From Euborellia annulipes (Eukaryota > Arthropoda > Insecta > Dermaptera > Anisolabididae): a DNA stretch of 64,000 bases. Both the position numbers and the translations under genes were made by a program. The notes under the pieces are model-generated. The model was not told the origin of the DNA and searched no databases. It saw only the letters and a list, made by a program, of their open reading frames with translations. This document shows, one piece after another, positions 25,291-38,495 of the stretch; within the stretch, counting starts at the first letter, position 1; each line of letters starts with the position of its first letter. Location of the stretch: positions 1 to 64,000 of the forward strand of contig JAKCPI010014145.1 in assembly GCA_023213315.1 (NCBI GenBank), given 5' to 3'.

Positions 25291-25999
25291 AAAAAAGATT
25301 GAGAATATATAAATGTATGAGGTCTTATTATCATAATAATAGTATTTACGTTGGTGGTATTGAATTGTTTAAAATCCTAATGTGAAATTGAGGGAATATT
25401 GACTTTAAGAAAAGGAAAAAAAAAAAAATTCCTATAAAAAGAAATAATAAATAAAAATTTAATAGCGATGCTTGAAAATTTCAATAATGGAGAGAGAGAG
25501 AGAGTGAGAAAAAAAGGAATAAGTGAGAGAATCTTGAGGTGGTAATCGTTTGATTAAACCAAATTGTTTTACGATGAAGGCGTGCATACGTGCATGGCTG
25601 CGTGAATGCGTGCGAGTGTGGATGGTTGCGTGAGCGCAAGGCGTCGGCTCGTGGCTTGGACAAGGCCAGCCATAAAGGCATAGAGGAGCTCATGATTCAA
25701 TCTCTCTCACAAACTCACTTACATATAGACACAAATGGTCCCGAATACAAATTGTCTCATTACCGGTAAAAATGCATTTTACAAAAAAAAAAAAATTGAT
25801 ATAATACGCAACATTCCGGTTTAAAGAGAGAAAATGATATTAACTCATGAGATATACGATTTAATTTATCAAGAGAACTTTTTTCATCTCTTTTTTATTT
25901 ATTTATTTGTTAAACTGATTGAGAGGATTTTATTGTTCTGAATAAAAAATAAAATTAGATTTTTTTGTGACTATACATACTGTTACGTTTCAACAATAC

Positions 26000-26551
26000 A
26001 GGTATTTAGTTTCTGACATAACAATTTACAAAATGTAAAATTTATAAACATTGGAAAATTTTATATTTTGTTACATTTATATTTCCGCATACCATATATT
26101 CATATATCTTTCTTATGAAGAACAAGAGAAAAGTGTGCTTCAAACAATTTTGACGCAATTTTGAGGGAATTTTAATCAAAATCGGTAGAGCGAATTTTAA
26201 GAAAATCGAAAAATATAGAAAAAGTATATCTGTAAAGTTTCTGAACTCTTTGGCCGATTTTATTTATTAAAAAACTTCGTTGTTTTGACCCAGAAAAGTA
26301 CCTAACTTAAATATCAAATTTGAATTTTCTCATCCTTTTTCGTTCTTGAGATATTTTGTTCTCAGGCGGACAGACAGATAGACGAGTAATTTTGCGGGAC
26401 CCACTTTTTAGGACTTATGGGACCTTAAAACGTGTATTCCCATTCAAGTTTCGACATTGAATTTTTTTGTCTTTATCTCTATTAGCCTATATATTATACT
26501 GTATACATATTAACATATAGCCTATATGTATATAGGTAAGAGAAAGTAAAA
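26000..26551 (+). repeat. R1 dispersed repeat, diverged copy
   Basis: The order of R1 landmarks is kept (AATTTATAAACATTGG, GAACAAGAGAAAAGTG, TTTGGCCGATTTT, GGACAGACAGATAGACGAG, TATAGGTAAGAGAAAGTAAA) but with many differences, making it an older copy. The hairpin is lost. Confidence 0.7.
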
Positions 26552-26800
26552 ATGGGCAACAAAGTTACAAAGTTTACAAGATCTTCCTCTTCTTTCTTTG
26601 GATCATTGAACATTTACCGTCCCCTGCGGACCCAATTCACTCCTTTTCTTACGTACGATCACCTAGTAGGTACTATAAATTGTCAAGTTTCTTCCTTATT
26701 ATATGAATGGTTCCAGGGGTATAAGCAAATTAAAAAGTACACACGCATATATAAGATTTTGATGGGTACAAAAATATAAAATTTTTAAATGGAAATATTT

Positions 26801-26973
26801 TTTTTATTTATTTAATTAAGGTCTTTTTCAGCATCGAAGGCCATTTAGACCCAATCCCTATTCAATCAATTTAATCAATTTAAATAAATTTTGTCGCCTG
26901 AGACCTGGATACGAACCCGCGACCCTTGATACAAAAATCCAGCACGCTAACCCCTACACCAAGGCCCGAGGGC
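26801..26973 (-). mobile_element. tRNA-derived SINE (family B), intact
   Basis: Minus strand: GGGCCTTGGTGTAGGGGTTA (A-box-like) and GGGTCGCGGGTTCGTATCC (B box) form a tRNA-like head. A body follows (AAATGGCCTTCGATGCTG, AAAAAGACC) and an A/T-rich tail. A perfect 12-base duplication, ATGGAAATATTT, flanks it (26789-26800, 26974-26985). Other copies: 5862, 7371, 51447 and 58860. Confidence 0.8.
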
Positions 26974-26996
26974 ATGGAAATATTTAATACATGTGA

Positions 26997-27101
26997 GGTT
27001 TCATTGGGTTTTAAATGATAGAAATATTTGGATTTCTAACTCAATATTATTTCGGGTTAAAAATCCAAATTTTTTTATCATCTATAACCCAGTGAAACAT
27101 C
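26997..27101. repeat. short inverted repeat
   Basis: Arms of about 40 bases: GGTTTCATTGGGTTTTAAAT on the left and its imperfect complement ATAACCCAGTGAAACAT on the right, around TATTATTTCGGG. Confidence 0.6.
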
Positions 27102-28882
27102 AGATACACTAAAAATTTTCATTTATAAAGATGTTTCACTTAGAGGCTTACACTACTTTCCCTCCAAACGATATAAAATTTAAGGCAAAAAGCCATAGGA
27201 GAAGCCTAAGATATAAAATTTTTCTAATTATCATTTATTCATCGTCTATTTGATTTGAGTTTAGAAATCTAGAACTGGCAAGAAATTCATTAACATAATT
27301 TATTTTCGGTAGCGATGAATATAAATAAATAATGAAAGTTCACAAGTCAACAAGACCTAATGTTACTTTTATTTATAACGAACAAACAATTTCCTCTTTC
27401 TATTTTATAGACCTAGTTTCGAGTGAAACAGTAAATAAAAAATTCAAATTATTCTTGAAAAGAAAAGTTAAATGGAATAATATATGCATTCTATTATGAT
27501 CCACTTGTTTGATATTGTAATTTAGATGGCTACTTTTGGCCTAAACCCAAAAGAAATAAAACTTGTTTTAATAAAAATTTTTTTTTTATTTTCACATCTT
27601 TATATTAAATTTCTAACTTAAAGTCCCTAATAGCTTTGATATTGTGGTGAAGTTAAGGGAAAGTTGAAAACCGATAGACAAACACGAAAGGCGTTAAATT
27701 TTGTCCAAGAATTCTTTTCCCTCCTCGTTAAGACGGTTTGTTTCTGTTTCTTGTCCCCAACAAAGTCTTTGCTTCTTAGCAAGAATCGATTCTCCGTAAT
27801 CGGTTTACCCCTACCCCAAGCCATTCCAGGTCCTTTCTTCAACTTAGGTGGGAATTTGACAACCTGACGGGCTTATAAGCGCCCTTTGAATGAATGCATT
27901 TCGCTATTTACAAGATAAACAAATTAACTTCTTAAGGTGTCGAAAAATTGAAAGCGAAGAACAATCCGCCCATTTTTTTTTTTTTTTTATTCAACTGCAA
28001 TTCGTTCTTAAGATGAAATTTTTTTTTATCGAATTGGATCCTCGTTTTTCATCTCCAAGTGAAAAGTTAATGGACTTTGTCACAAAAAAAGAAATAAAAG
28101 CAGATGATAAATCCACTCCAGGTCCTCGGTTTGTTTATTTCTTTATTACCGGTTCTAATTGAGAGGATTAGTCCTTTAGGTTCTTCGCTAAGCTCTGTCC
28201 TCTACTCTTAATTGGTAAATCTTAATTAAACTCTCTCGGTCTCTTTCATTCACTGTTTATTTAAATTAATGATAACTGTCTTGTTTGATATTTTTTTTAT
28301 ATTCTATTCATTATATCGTTAAAATCTGACTTTTGTTAATATTTGTATTTAACTTAAATATAGGGTTATTATATTTTTTCAGCAAAAAATAAATATTTTT
28401 TTTATTTTTAGACAATTAAGTATATAAATTCACAGTAATAAATTAATGCATGGCGTAGCCCCCCCCCCCTCCTCTCACCCAAAATTTTAAAGAATATAAA
28501 ATGTTTTTTATAATTTCTAAAACTTGTATAATTTAACAGCATTTCTATATCTATTACTAGTCGCAAAGCCCTCATTCGGCGGGCAAGTTTGTTGTCAATT
28601 TAGGATATTTCTAGTTGCAATGCAAAATTAAAAAAAAAAAATATTTTTTAAATACTGTATCTGATTTATTAAATCATACATTTCTTCTTTCTTGAATTTT
28701 TTATTAGGTACTATCTATTACAATAGTATTGAGACTAAAGCCCGGTAGTTAGGCAGCCCAAATGGAACTCTGAACTTTTTTTCTGATTAAACCCTAATTT
28801 TTATTTCGATATCTTGAAATTTATATTAAAAAGATAATTTTTTATGGTAGAAAAGGGCTCGGCTTATTGTCTGCACTTGCTC

Positions 28883-29010
28883 AGGGGCCCACCCCCAACT
28901 TATGGGTAAGTGGATGGCGACCACGAGCTGCCCTGGCAGTACTTCTGTTCTTTGCCTGTCAGTCTCTTCCCTTCCATATTTTCAACAGGCGTCAGACCGT
29001 GCGATAATGA
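28883..29010 (+). mobile_element. GC-rich SINE (family A), copy without visible tail
   Basis: Reads GCTCAGGGGCCCACCCC, GTGGATGGCGACCACGAG, CTGTTCTTTGCCTGTCAG and GGCGTCAGACCGTGCGAT, in opposite orientation to the other three copies. The 3' part and (GAA)n tail are missing. Confidence 0.7.
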
Positions 29011-29555
29011 TTACGGCTTAAAGAAATTTCAAAATCTTTTCCTCAATGAATAAAGATTAGTTATTTTTTTTATTAATAGATTCGAAGAGTTCTAGGCTCA
29101 TAAATACAAGCTATTTAAATTAATAAGGCAACAAAATTACATACATTGGTTATGTAAACTCATTATATTTTAAATATGAATATTTCTCCAACTGTTTGAA
29201 ATTTTAACCTATCTTTGATATAATTGTTAATAACCCGAATTAAAGGCCTCGAATGAGATGATACTGTGCTAAAACCAACACATATGCCATTTAATAATTA
29301 TAACACATTAAACTAATTAAAAGATTTTACGTCAGCTAAATATATTTATACATGTACATAGTTTATGGACGATCCTCTCCTAAGTTATATCTCATTTGTC
29401 TGGGACACTATACATGATTAATGATATCATTTCTTGACTATTTGGTTTACAAATTGACTTATTATTATGTGCTTATGAATATAAATGATTTAATTGTACT
29501 AAATGAAAATATTTAAAATTCAATTAATTTTTAAGGCCTGACAACGGATAAGAGC

Positions 29556-29622
29556 AACAGCAACCACAATCGTTGCGGTTAAGCAGTGCCAAGAGCGGCG
29601 AAAGCTCGGGATGGGTGAAAAA
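29556..29622 (+). mobile_element. 5S rRNA-like SINE fragment
   Basis: GGTTAAGCAGTGCCAAGAGC and AGCTCGGGATGGGTGA resemble the 5S rRNA internal promoter region (TAAGCA ... TTGGATGGGTGACC). A matching fragment is at 56507-56570. It is too short and diverged for a 5S gene; a 5S-derived SINE is more likely. Confidence 0.45.
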
Positions 29623-30359
29623 ATAATTGCCCTTTATTAAAAAAACTAAAAAAAAAAAAAAACCTCTTTAACCAAAAGAGGAGAATAATAAATAAAAGAA
29701 ATGACGAAAAATGCAATCAAACTGACATATATCGAAAGGATGAGGGAAATGAAAGACTGGCATAAAAAAATAAAATGCCAGTCCACGGAGTGGATAACTC
29801 GTGTTCGCCATACACATTCAAAGTTTCGGTCTTTGAGGATGATATTTCTCATTGTATTTTGAATAAATATTTTATTGAGAAAAAAAAAAGAAATAATTTA
29901 TGGAGTTGAGCCATCTCGTCCTTTTAAGGGACTGACTTTAAGTCATGGAATTTTTTTTTACCTTTCCAGCTAGAAGCTTTTTTATTCATGTAAAATTCAC
30001 TTCACCCCTCGAGATTTCATCAAATCTTGACAATTCAAGTCATTTAGAAAAGAAATATCAAAAAATCTCATTTCCGTTGACATGTTTGTGTTTGTGACAC
30101 ACCCATATTTTTTTTTTTCTTGGAAACTACTGGACATATTTAAATCAAATTTCGTTCTTCAGGTAGACATTAAATAAAAAACCGCTCGTAAAATAGAAGG
30201 GAGTTTATTTCTTGGGGGTGGGTAGGTATGTGGATGGATTATAGTCAACTTAAAGATAGATCTTTAGCATGTTTGGTTTAATTTAATAAATATGTAGCGA
30301 TATTTATTATATTGATTAAAATTTTATTTTAATTATATTTATATGGAAATGCACTCCTG

Positions 30360-30855
30360 AGTTCACATGAGTGTGGAATCGAAATAAAGCATGAAGGAAA
30401 TGAGCTATGAAGTTGAAATTTGATATTCAAGTTAGTTACTCCCCTGGCACGTAACATGAAGCTGTTGAACAAAATCGACCAAAGAGTATTAGTACTTTAC
30501 TAATGTACTTTTTGAGCTTTTTCAGGTTTTCTCAAAATTCGCTCCAACGATTTTGATTCAAATTCATAAATTAATTTTTTAGATCTTCTTATTCTCATTA
30601 TGCTCTCAAAAACGAATGAAGAACACTTTACTCTTGTACTTAAGGACGGGGGCCGGCCCGTCGCAGGGTCTGACGCCTGTTGAAAATATAGAAGGAAGGG
30701 ACAGACATGTAAAGAACAGAAGGACTGTCAGTCCCAGCTCGGGTAGCTCGTGGTCGCCATCCACTTACCCACAAGATATGGGCCCCTGAGCAAACTGTAG
30801 TGGCTATAGTATTAAAATATAAATATTTTCCTCTATATTTATAAATTTTACAGGT
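30360..30855 (-). repeat. R1 copy interrupted by a family A SINE
   Basis: R1 sequence (AAGTTGAAATTTGATATTCA ... CACTTTACTCTTGTACTT) stops at about 30644 and resumes at about 30800 (TATAAATATTTTCC ... AATTTTACAG). Between them, 30645-30798, lies a minus-strand family A SINE (GGCCGGCCCGTCGCAGGG ... GGGCCCCTGAGCAAAC). The SINE therefore inserted into an existing R1. Confidence 0.75.
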
Positions 30856-30856
30856 C

Positions 30857-31269
30857 TATTCTCTAAAACAGACGTTAAAATTTAAAATAAACAAATGGGT
30901 GTTAAAAAGTAATGTAAAAACAATCAGAGTTAAAAAATGTTATTCAAAATCTCTTCCTTGACTCAAATAGCTATTCTGTAAACAAAATCTTTAAAGCCAA
31001 AGCTTTAACATTTAGTAAATAGTGTTAAAAATTAATGTCATGTCTAGGGGGTGCCTTTAATATTTTAACGTCGTGTTTAAAATAAAAATGGCGTCCTTAA
31101 CCTAAAAAGTAAGGTTATGATTTTGATAGCTTTGAAATAAAAGCAACATGTTAACGTCGCTGTTAAAACTTTGTTTAGAGAATAGCTTTTTTTAACGCCG
31201 ATTGTTTTTACATTACTTTTTAACACCCATTTGTTTATTTTAAATTTTAACGTTTGTTTTTAGAGAATA
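30857..31269. mobile_element. inverted-repeat transposon, about 410 bases
   Basis: Terminal arms of about 75-85 bases: TATTCTCTAAAACAGACG on the left, CGTTTGTTTTTAGAGAATA on the right, including ACAAATGGGTGTTAAAAAGT and its complement. Inner parts repeat AACGTC and TTAAAA motifs. The superfamily is unclear. Confidence 0.65.
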
Positions 31270-31914
31270 TATCTGAAAAAGAGGCAAAATTTTCATTATT
31301 ACTTTTTCTTCGAAAAATATCTTATTTTTCTCTAAAGAAATCAAATTATATAGACATTTTTTTTTTTTTTTTAATTTCAAATCAGTCGTCTTTGGCTGAA
31401 AACTTAATTAAGTTATCTTCCCTGCATGAAGACAATTTTTTTATTAAACTGACCCTTTATAAGTTTGTTCACCCCTTCAAAAAAAAAAGAAAAAAAAAAG
31501 ACAGAGTGGGAGTTGGAGACTTCTTTAATCCATTTCCTTTGCACTTCCCCTCTGACAGTTTATCTGTCCGTCTGTCTGTCTCAGTCTGTCACTTGGCCTT
31601 TTCTTGAAGGAAAATACATAGGAAAAGGGCGACACTTGTCATGTCTTATACACTCACTCACTCTCTTCTACAGCGTGGTGTGTGTTCTTCGTTAATTGAA
31701 TTAGTTACTGCCATTTCTGTCACAGATATATAATTATCATTGTGCATATATAGGCTATATCTCATATACGTTTGTAATATCATTCTCTGAACATCTAAAC
31801 ACACTTTAATTATAAATGATTTGTGCGGAATAATTTTGGCCATTTCCCTTTTCATTTTATTTCAAAGCTCTTTCGATAATAAATTCGAAAATTGAATTAA
31901 ATTTGATTCTCACT

Positions 31915-31982
31915 CATACACTCTTTCTCTCTCTTTCTCTTCTTTACTTACTCTTTAACATTTCTCTCTCTCTCTCTCTCTC
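31915..31982. repeat. (CT)n-rich simple repeat
   Basis: Interrupted CT and CTTT repeats ending in an uninterrupted CT run (about 31960-31981). Confidence 0.8.
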
Positions 31983-32663
31983 ATTTTCTCCCCACTTTCT
32001 TTAGCTTTTCTATATAAAGAAAAGGGTTTTTGAGTCTTTGAAAGAAACGTTTCGTACGATTCATTTTAAGAAGCCAATTTTCCAGAGAATGAAGAATTTC
32101 TTGTAAGGAATTATTCTATTTGTTCTATATATATATAGGTTATTCAATCCAAAGACTTATTATTATATATTATTCAATGGTGATGAATTGTGAAAGATAA
32201 GAAACACTCGACGTTATAATTGAATTAAAGAATATATTTTAAATTTCAGATTTAATTTATCTACATATGTAATATTTGGACGGCCCTTGATTCATTTGAC
32301 TGGATAATTGACATTTGTCATTGTCAAAACAGATATTGTCAAATCTACATTAACGTATATGGAAAATTTATGTTGATAATTAAGAGCAAATATATAATAC
32401 ATACATTCTATTAACCTTTGGTTCGAAGTATTTTTTTTTTTTTTTTTTTTTTTCAAAAAAAATTAAAATTCACTGATGTGCTCAATATTCATCAAAGTGA
32501 AATGTAAAATTAGATCATTCATTCTTTTTTTTTTTTTAATTGAAATTTTAAAACAAAAAGTCGTGTTGCACTAAATAATTAAATTCAATAAATTCTCTCT
32601 AAATAAAAGAAATTTTCAAATAAAGAATAATACTGTACTGTGATCCATGAAGTAATAATGAAA

Positions 32664-32931
32664 AACATATAACCAAGTATTTATTAATTTAAATAAGTGA
32701 AAAAGGTAAATACCGCCGGGAGTCGTACCACAGATCTATCGATTTGTACTCAACATGCTCTACTAATGGACCACAGTATAGCACTCGCTTATTTAAATTT
32801 GATAGATAAACGAGTGCAGTACTGTGGTTCAGTAGTAGTTGTTGAGTACAAATCGACAGATCCGTGGAGCGAATCCTGGCGGTGCATACCTTTTTCGCTT
32901 ATTTAAATTAATAAATACTTGGTTATATGTT
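32664..32931. repeat. fold-back made of two head-to-head tRNA-like SINE copies (family D)
   Basis: Arms of about 130 bases: ACATATAACCAAGTATTTAT at the left end and its complement at the right end. The right arm reads TGTGGTTCAGTAGTAGTTGT and GTGGAGCGAATCC, spaced like tRNA A and B boxes; the left arm is its inverse. The arms differ at several sites. Confidence 0.7.
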
Positions 32932-33050
32932 TTTTATACTGTAGATATTTTATTATAGTAAGCGTTTTGAATTTACATGAGAATAAGGCCTATTATTATT
33001 ATTATAAGATTGTTATTGTATCTAAAAGGGCCAGATTTATTTTGTATAGT

Positions 33051-33310
33051 GATAATTGGACAGTTTATTTTGAAAGTGGTTTAAGTCCATTTTCTATTGT
33101 TTCGAGAAAATGAAAGGTTAACATATCTGTTTATTAAAAAATCTATTTACCAATTTTCAATTGTACAAAACATGGGAATTTTTTAAGAAATTTATCACTA
33201 GCTAGTTATACATAGAAAATTTACATTAATTTAAGTACAAATTATGTGATATCTCATTTTTTTTTTTTTAAATGGACTTACACCACTTTCAAAATAAACA
33301 GTCCAATTAT
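33051..33310. mobile_element. small inverted-repeat element
   Basis: Arms of about 41 bases: GATAATTGGACAGTTTATTT ... AAGTCCATTT on the left and AAATGGACTTACACCACTTT ... CCAATTAT on the right, with three or so differences. The interior is unrelated AT-rich DNA. Confidence 0.6.
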
Positions 33311-34526
33311 TTACTAAACATTTGGCCAATTTATAGAATAAATACTGTTGAAAAAATCCCGGCCTTATGCTTTTACATCAAAAAAATTAATTTTTTTGAA
33401 ATTATGTAATTTTTCTTCTATAATAAATTTTTTGTTACGTATATTATATTGTTTTCAACTGAGAATAAAGAGCATTCCACTCTCTCATTCTGACAAATAA
33501 ACATACGAAATTTGTCAGATGCATTAACACAATCACAAACAGACACACACATACATACACACGCAATTAAAAGCCTTCATATTATAAAGCATTCCAGTTA
33601 GAGTTTTGGTCACCGAACAATTCTCGTACGGTTTTTGAAACGACCACATTTTAGGATGTTTGTTTGTATGCATAAAAGCTGTCGAGGGCTTCACACGCGC
33701 CCGCGTTTATCCTGTCACGTTTGCCTCACTCCTTCGGGATCAGACACCCCTGGGCATCCCACAGGATTGTATTGTTTTTGCTGGTGTTGGGCCAGTGAGT
33801 ATGCGGATATCCCAGAGGAATCCTTCCATCTAGTCTAGAGGCGAGATTACAAATATCCAGGTTGAATAATTGTGTTCGAGTCTACAGGGACGGCTCTTAA
33901 CTTAATTCTGGTTAAGCGGATTTCAATCATAATAAAAACTATAATTAATAAATGAACTTTGTTATGATACAAAAATTAAAGAATTTGCAACATTATTTTA
34001 TTATCCGCCTTTATTAAATAGGCTCTAATACAAAATTTGAAAAAGGATACAGGGAAATTTACTTTTTTTTTCTTTTCGAAAAACTGCAAGTATTTCATTT
34101 AATAGTATGGAAAATTTTTATGTAAGCCTCTAATGGAGAAAATGATTAGTAATCTTAAATGCTTAATTTCTTTTCGAATATTTTTTTATCGACCAATAGG
34201 ATAGTGTTAATTTTCAAATAATTGTGGATCAAGTCACTTGAGATTTTAGATAACAGTAGAGATTATTTGTTTGAATGGGGCATGATTTATGCGCCTTCTG
34301 GATTTGATCTAAAGTCGGACGAGGCTACTAATCTTACTCTAGAATTTTCTTTTTTTGTTTTTCCGATTGTTTATTCATTTCGAAGATAAGATTGTTGGCA
34401 AAAACGACAATAAGCAAAGAAGAAACAAAAATATCTCTTTCAAAGGTTGTTTTTTTGTGGCAGTTGTTGTAAATAAAGGTAGTGAGTGGGCTTACAGGCA
34501 ACAAAAGATGAAATAAACATTTTTAA

Positions 34527-35198
34527 TTTCTCTTACCTCTATATATATATTTATGTTAAAATATATATATATGGAGAGAGAGAAAGTATGGGATTCATGT
34601 CAAAAATTCGATGTCGAGATTTTGATGGATATACACGTTTTGAGGTCCCCTGAATCCAAAAAAGTGGTTTTCGCGACATGGTCTGTCTGTGTGTCTGTGA
34701 ACAAAATAACTCAAGAACGAAAAACGCTATGAAGTTGAAATTTTATATTTAAGTTAGGCACCCCCCCATGGGACGTGGCACGAAGCTTTTGAACAAAATC
34801 GGCCAAAGAGTTCTAGTACTTTACTGATGCAATTTTTCAGTTTTTTTCGATTTTCTGAAAATTCGCTCCAACGATTTTGATTAAAATTCAAAAATCAATT
34901 ATTTTTTAGATTCCCTTTAAAATGTATATTCTAATTTGGCCATTGAAATCTTCTGAAGACCCCTTTACTCTTGTACTACTAAGGGCCAACAAGGTGGTGG
35001 TGATGGGCCTCCATAGAAAAGTTAGGAGAAATGGATGCCATGGTAACAAAATATATATATTTTCCCATGTTTAGAAATTTTACATCTTGAATAATCTAAT
35101 ATATCGGCGGAAACTAAATATATGCCGACACAAAAAAATCTGGTGTGACAAGCACAGAACACCACTTTCGATTACCGAAGTCACACCAGATTTTTTAT
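34527..35198 (-). repeat. R1 dispersed repeat, near full length
   Basis: From ATTTCTCTTACCTCTATATA to GAAGTCACACCAGATTTT. The terminal hairpin lost part of one arm (ATTACCGAAGTCACACC). All internal landmarks are present. Confidence 0.85.
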
Positions 35199-36636
35199 CT
35201 TAAAAGATTCGGTAACCTTTTTCTCCAGGAAAAAAATCCAATTAAAAGTAAATAAAAATAACCACATTATTTATATGGTTCGAATGTATGTATTGATTGT
35301 AGATAGTCAGTCGCTCTTGACTGAATGAGAAAGGGAGCGACGAGCTACCCGAAATATTGACGATAAGAAATAAAAATAATTTTTAATCCCTAATTATGTT
35401 CATAAAAATGTTCTAGTAGAAATTTTAGTAAATTTTCTCGATAAACGGTGAAAAATTATATAAATAAAATTTTTAAAATTGTTCACTTGTAAAATGGTAC
35501 AATTATTATTATATAGTATACGGTCTATCAATAATTCGATCGCTTGAATGGACGGCAATCCGAGCTGAAAGCTTGTAATCGCCAGCAGGGTTTTTACGGC
35601 CCTCCACCACCTGTCACCCATCGGATCATTTGATCATACTCGTTTAATTGCTGTTTCAATTGCCAGATTATGAGCCAACAGCAATTTTACATGCCTCACT
35701 CCCCTAGTCTACATATCGCAACCAGCCTGCGGCCATTGGCAGTTATTGAACTTTATTTTGCTTGCGGATTATATTGGATTTATCAGAATAAAAATTGGGA
35801 GATTAAAAAAACAATCCTATTAATCTTAATAACTAATTCATTAATTTATAAAATATATAATATAAATAATATTACAAAAAATTTTCATTTAAAATTTCCA
35901 TAAATAAATAATGGTATATATAAATTTGAAAATCGAAATAGATTTGTAATCAGATAAATTTAATGAACAGAAGGAACATTTATTTTGAGATAGAGAAAAT
36001 TGTAAACATTTTTTCCATTAAAAAAAAAAAAAATAAATTTTCGATTTCAATATTTTCTATAATAGAAAAAATAATCAAATAAGCTTAATGTGATTTTGAT
36101 AAAAAAAAAAGTTGATTTATTTTTTATCGGAATTGATCATTGAATATTAATAAAAACTCTTACGACAGAAAATTTAATTATCAATGGAAATAAATCACTT
36201 CTGTTTTCGTTATTGCAAATTTACAGTTATATTTTTAGTACTGTAACTTAAATGGATATAGTTGAAAATTTTGTAAATTAATTTTTTTAACGTTTCAGTT
36301 GAATAATAGATTTGATTTATTTCTATTTTTGGGATTATATATTTTTTTTTTTTAATTGATTGAATTTACTTTAGTTAAAATAGAGTGTCAATATAAAATA
36401 TAAAGAGAAAATTTGGATTGACTTTAATTAAGTTTAAAATAAAATAAAGCCTTTAAATAAAAAATCTGGTGTGACTGTCGCACAGCACACAACTTTCTCT
36501 TATCTTCGGTATCGAAAGTTGAGTTTTGTGCTTGTCACACCAGATTTTTTGTGTCTAGTTTCCGCCAATATATTAGAATTCAAGATGTAAAATTTATAAA
36601 CATGGGAAAATATTTATATTTTGTTACCATGACCAT

Positions 36637-37112
36637 AAGGTTTTGGGGGTTCAAACCCCTCTCCCCCCCATGGGACCCAAGCCATGACTAGATATTTAAG
36701 CTCTATAAGCATGGGCGTACTTGTTAGGGAGGGGGGCAACCTCTCGTTAGGGCGAGAAAGGGGGTTGCAATTAATATATACATAGATTATTAATTATTTA
36801 TTTAAATAAAAAAAAAATTAAAATAATATAGTGGATTGGGGCGTTAAAAAAAATTCCAATGATAAAAATATATAGATAGTCTATTTGTTTTTTTTTTTTT
36901 TAATTTTTAGGACAAGCCAGGGGGGGGCAATGGCCCCCTGCCTCCCCTGGCTACGCCCATGTCTATAAGGCTAAGAGAAAGTAAAATATAATAATTTACT
37001 CTAGCTAAAAAAAAAAACCCAAAATGATTTATAAATATCCTAAAATAATCTTAAATTTTTCAAATTTTTGAAAAAAATTTTTTGAAACCCCCATCAAAAA
37101 TGTCTGGCTCCA
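36637..37112. mobile_element. hAT-type element inserted in R1
   Basis: Flanked by the 8-base direct repeat ATGACCAT (36629-36636, 37113-37120), the duplication length of hAT transposons. Its interior matches 22990-23253 (CATGACTAGATATTTAAGCT, CCCCCATCAAAAATGTCTGGC). Confidence 0.75.
36710..36961. mobile_element. hAT-type miniature element inserted in the previous one
   Basis: Terminal inverted repeats CATGGGCGTA and TACGCCCATG, flanked by a perfect 8-base duplication TCTATAAG (36702-36709, 36962-36969). G-rich near the left end and C-rich near the right. No coding sequence. Confidence 0.85.
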
Positions 37113-38387
37113 ATGACCATGGCAACCATTTCTCCTATCCTTTCTATGAAGTACAAGAGTAAAGTGGTCTTCAGAAGATTTCAATGGCAAAATGAGAATA
37201 TACATTTTAAAGAGCATCTAAAAAAATAATTGATTTTTGAATTTTAATCAAAATCGTTGGAGCGAATTTTGAGAAAATCGAAAAAAAAGTGAAAAAGTGC
37301 ATCAGTAAAGTACTATAACTTTTTGGCCGATTTTGTTCAAAAGCTTCGTGTCACGTCCCAGGGGATACCTAACTTAAATATAAAATTTCAACCTCATAGC
37401 TCATTTTTTTCATGGTTAAAAATGTCCACGCAGACAGAATATGCTGAAAACCCTTTTTTTGGATTCAGGGGACATCAAAACGTGTATAACCATCAAAATC
37501 TCGACATCAAATTTTTGACATGAATCCAATACTTTCTCTCTCTATATATTAACATATATAGAGGTAAGAGAAAGTAAAAAGAGAAGGTGAAAAAAATTCC
37601 AATTCAAATTTGCTAGATTTAATTGAAATACGGATGAAGATAGAGAGAAATCGAACTCATCATCACAACGAGTCTGCTACAAAATTAATTTTGTCAACTT
37701 TACGTTCGTTGTTGTCATTCATATAGGGGTAGCTGTATTGTGTTTTAGTAAATCGATTTATACTGCTTGACGGCAAGTAGCATTGCTTTGCTTATATACA
37801 CTAACTTATATATATATAACTCTCCCCTCCCCCGCTCTTCTTCAAACTTGCCGAAATAAATGGATTTACATTTAGAAACCCGAACATCCATTCTCTCCAT
37901 GAATATCCCTTATTAAAACGAATAGGGTTACAGAATAAATAGACGAGTTTTGTGGTAGTTAGTCTCAAGCAACGACATTTCAATGAATGATCGAAAGTAC
38001 TATTCTCAAATAAGGTACGTGGGCTGAATACGGCCTATGTAATTTATTTGCTCTTGCGAAGAAAATAGTTTATTTTCTTAATGATTAAAAAAAAATCCTC
38101 TACTAGTTAGTTGGGTGGCCTATTCAAAGGGGAGATCACAATAAGGGAATTTTTCGGAATTTAGACACTAGTTTTCGGCAATAAAATTAATCTCTAATGA
38201 ATGAAGCGATCCACTAAAGTCAAAACATATCTCAAAGGAAACAGACACTACAAAATTCATAAACAATTATACATGACAAATAAAAAATGACTTGTACAAT
38301 TTTGTATCTAATTTTTATTTGTGTTTGAATGGCCACTAGGTCACAGTCACTCCTTCAGTCCAATTTTAAGGTCATTTTAAATTGATT

Positions 38388-38460
38388 CAAAATTAAAATA
38401 ATTTAATAATAATAAATAAAAATAAACCCTAGTTATTATTAAATTATTTTAATTTTAAAA
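38388..38460. repeat. AT-rich palindrome
   Basis: AAATTAAAATAATTTAATAA and its exact complement about 25 bases later; arms of about 23 bases. Confidence 0.6.
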
Positions 38461-38495
38461 ATGTTTAATCTATACGGTGAATTCTTTAGATTATA

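Larger units (their letters stand above)
36462..37578 (+). repeat. R1 dispersed repeat carrying two nested hAT-type elements
   Basis: Starts with an intact hairpin (36463-36548) and ends at AGGTAAGAGAAAGTA. It is interrupted at 36637-37112. This is a three-layer nest that gives relative ages: R1 oldest, then the outer hAT-type element, then the inner one. Confidence 0.85.

Noticed and set aside
31254..31695. Open frames of 117 and 76 codons
   Set aside because: Overlapping frames rich in Phe, Lys and Ser from T, A and CT runs, without splice signals or homology.
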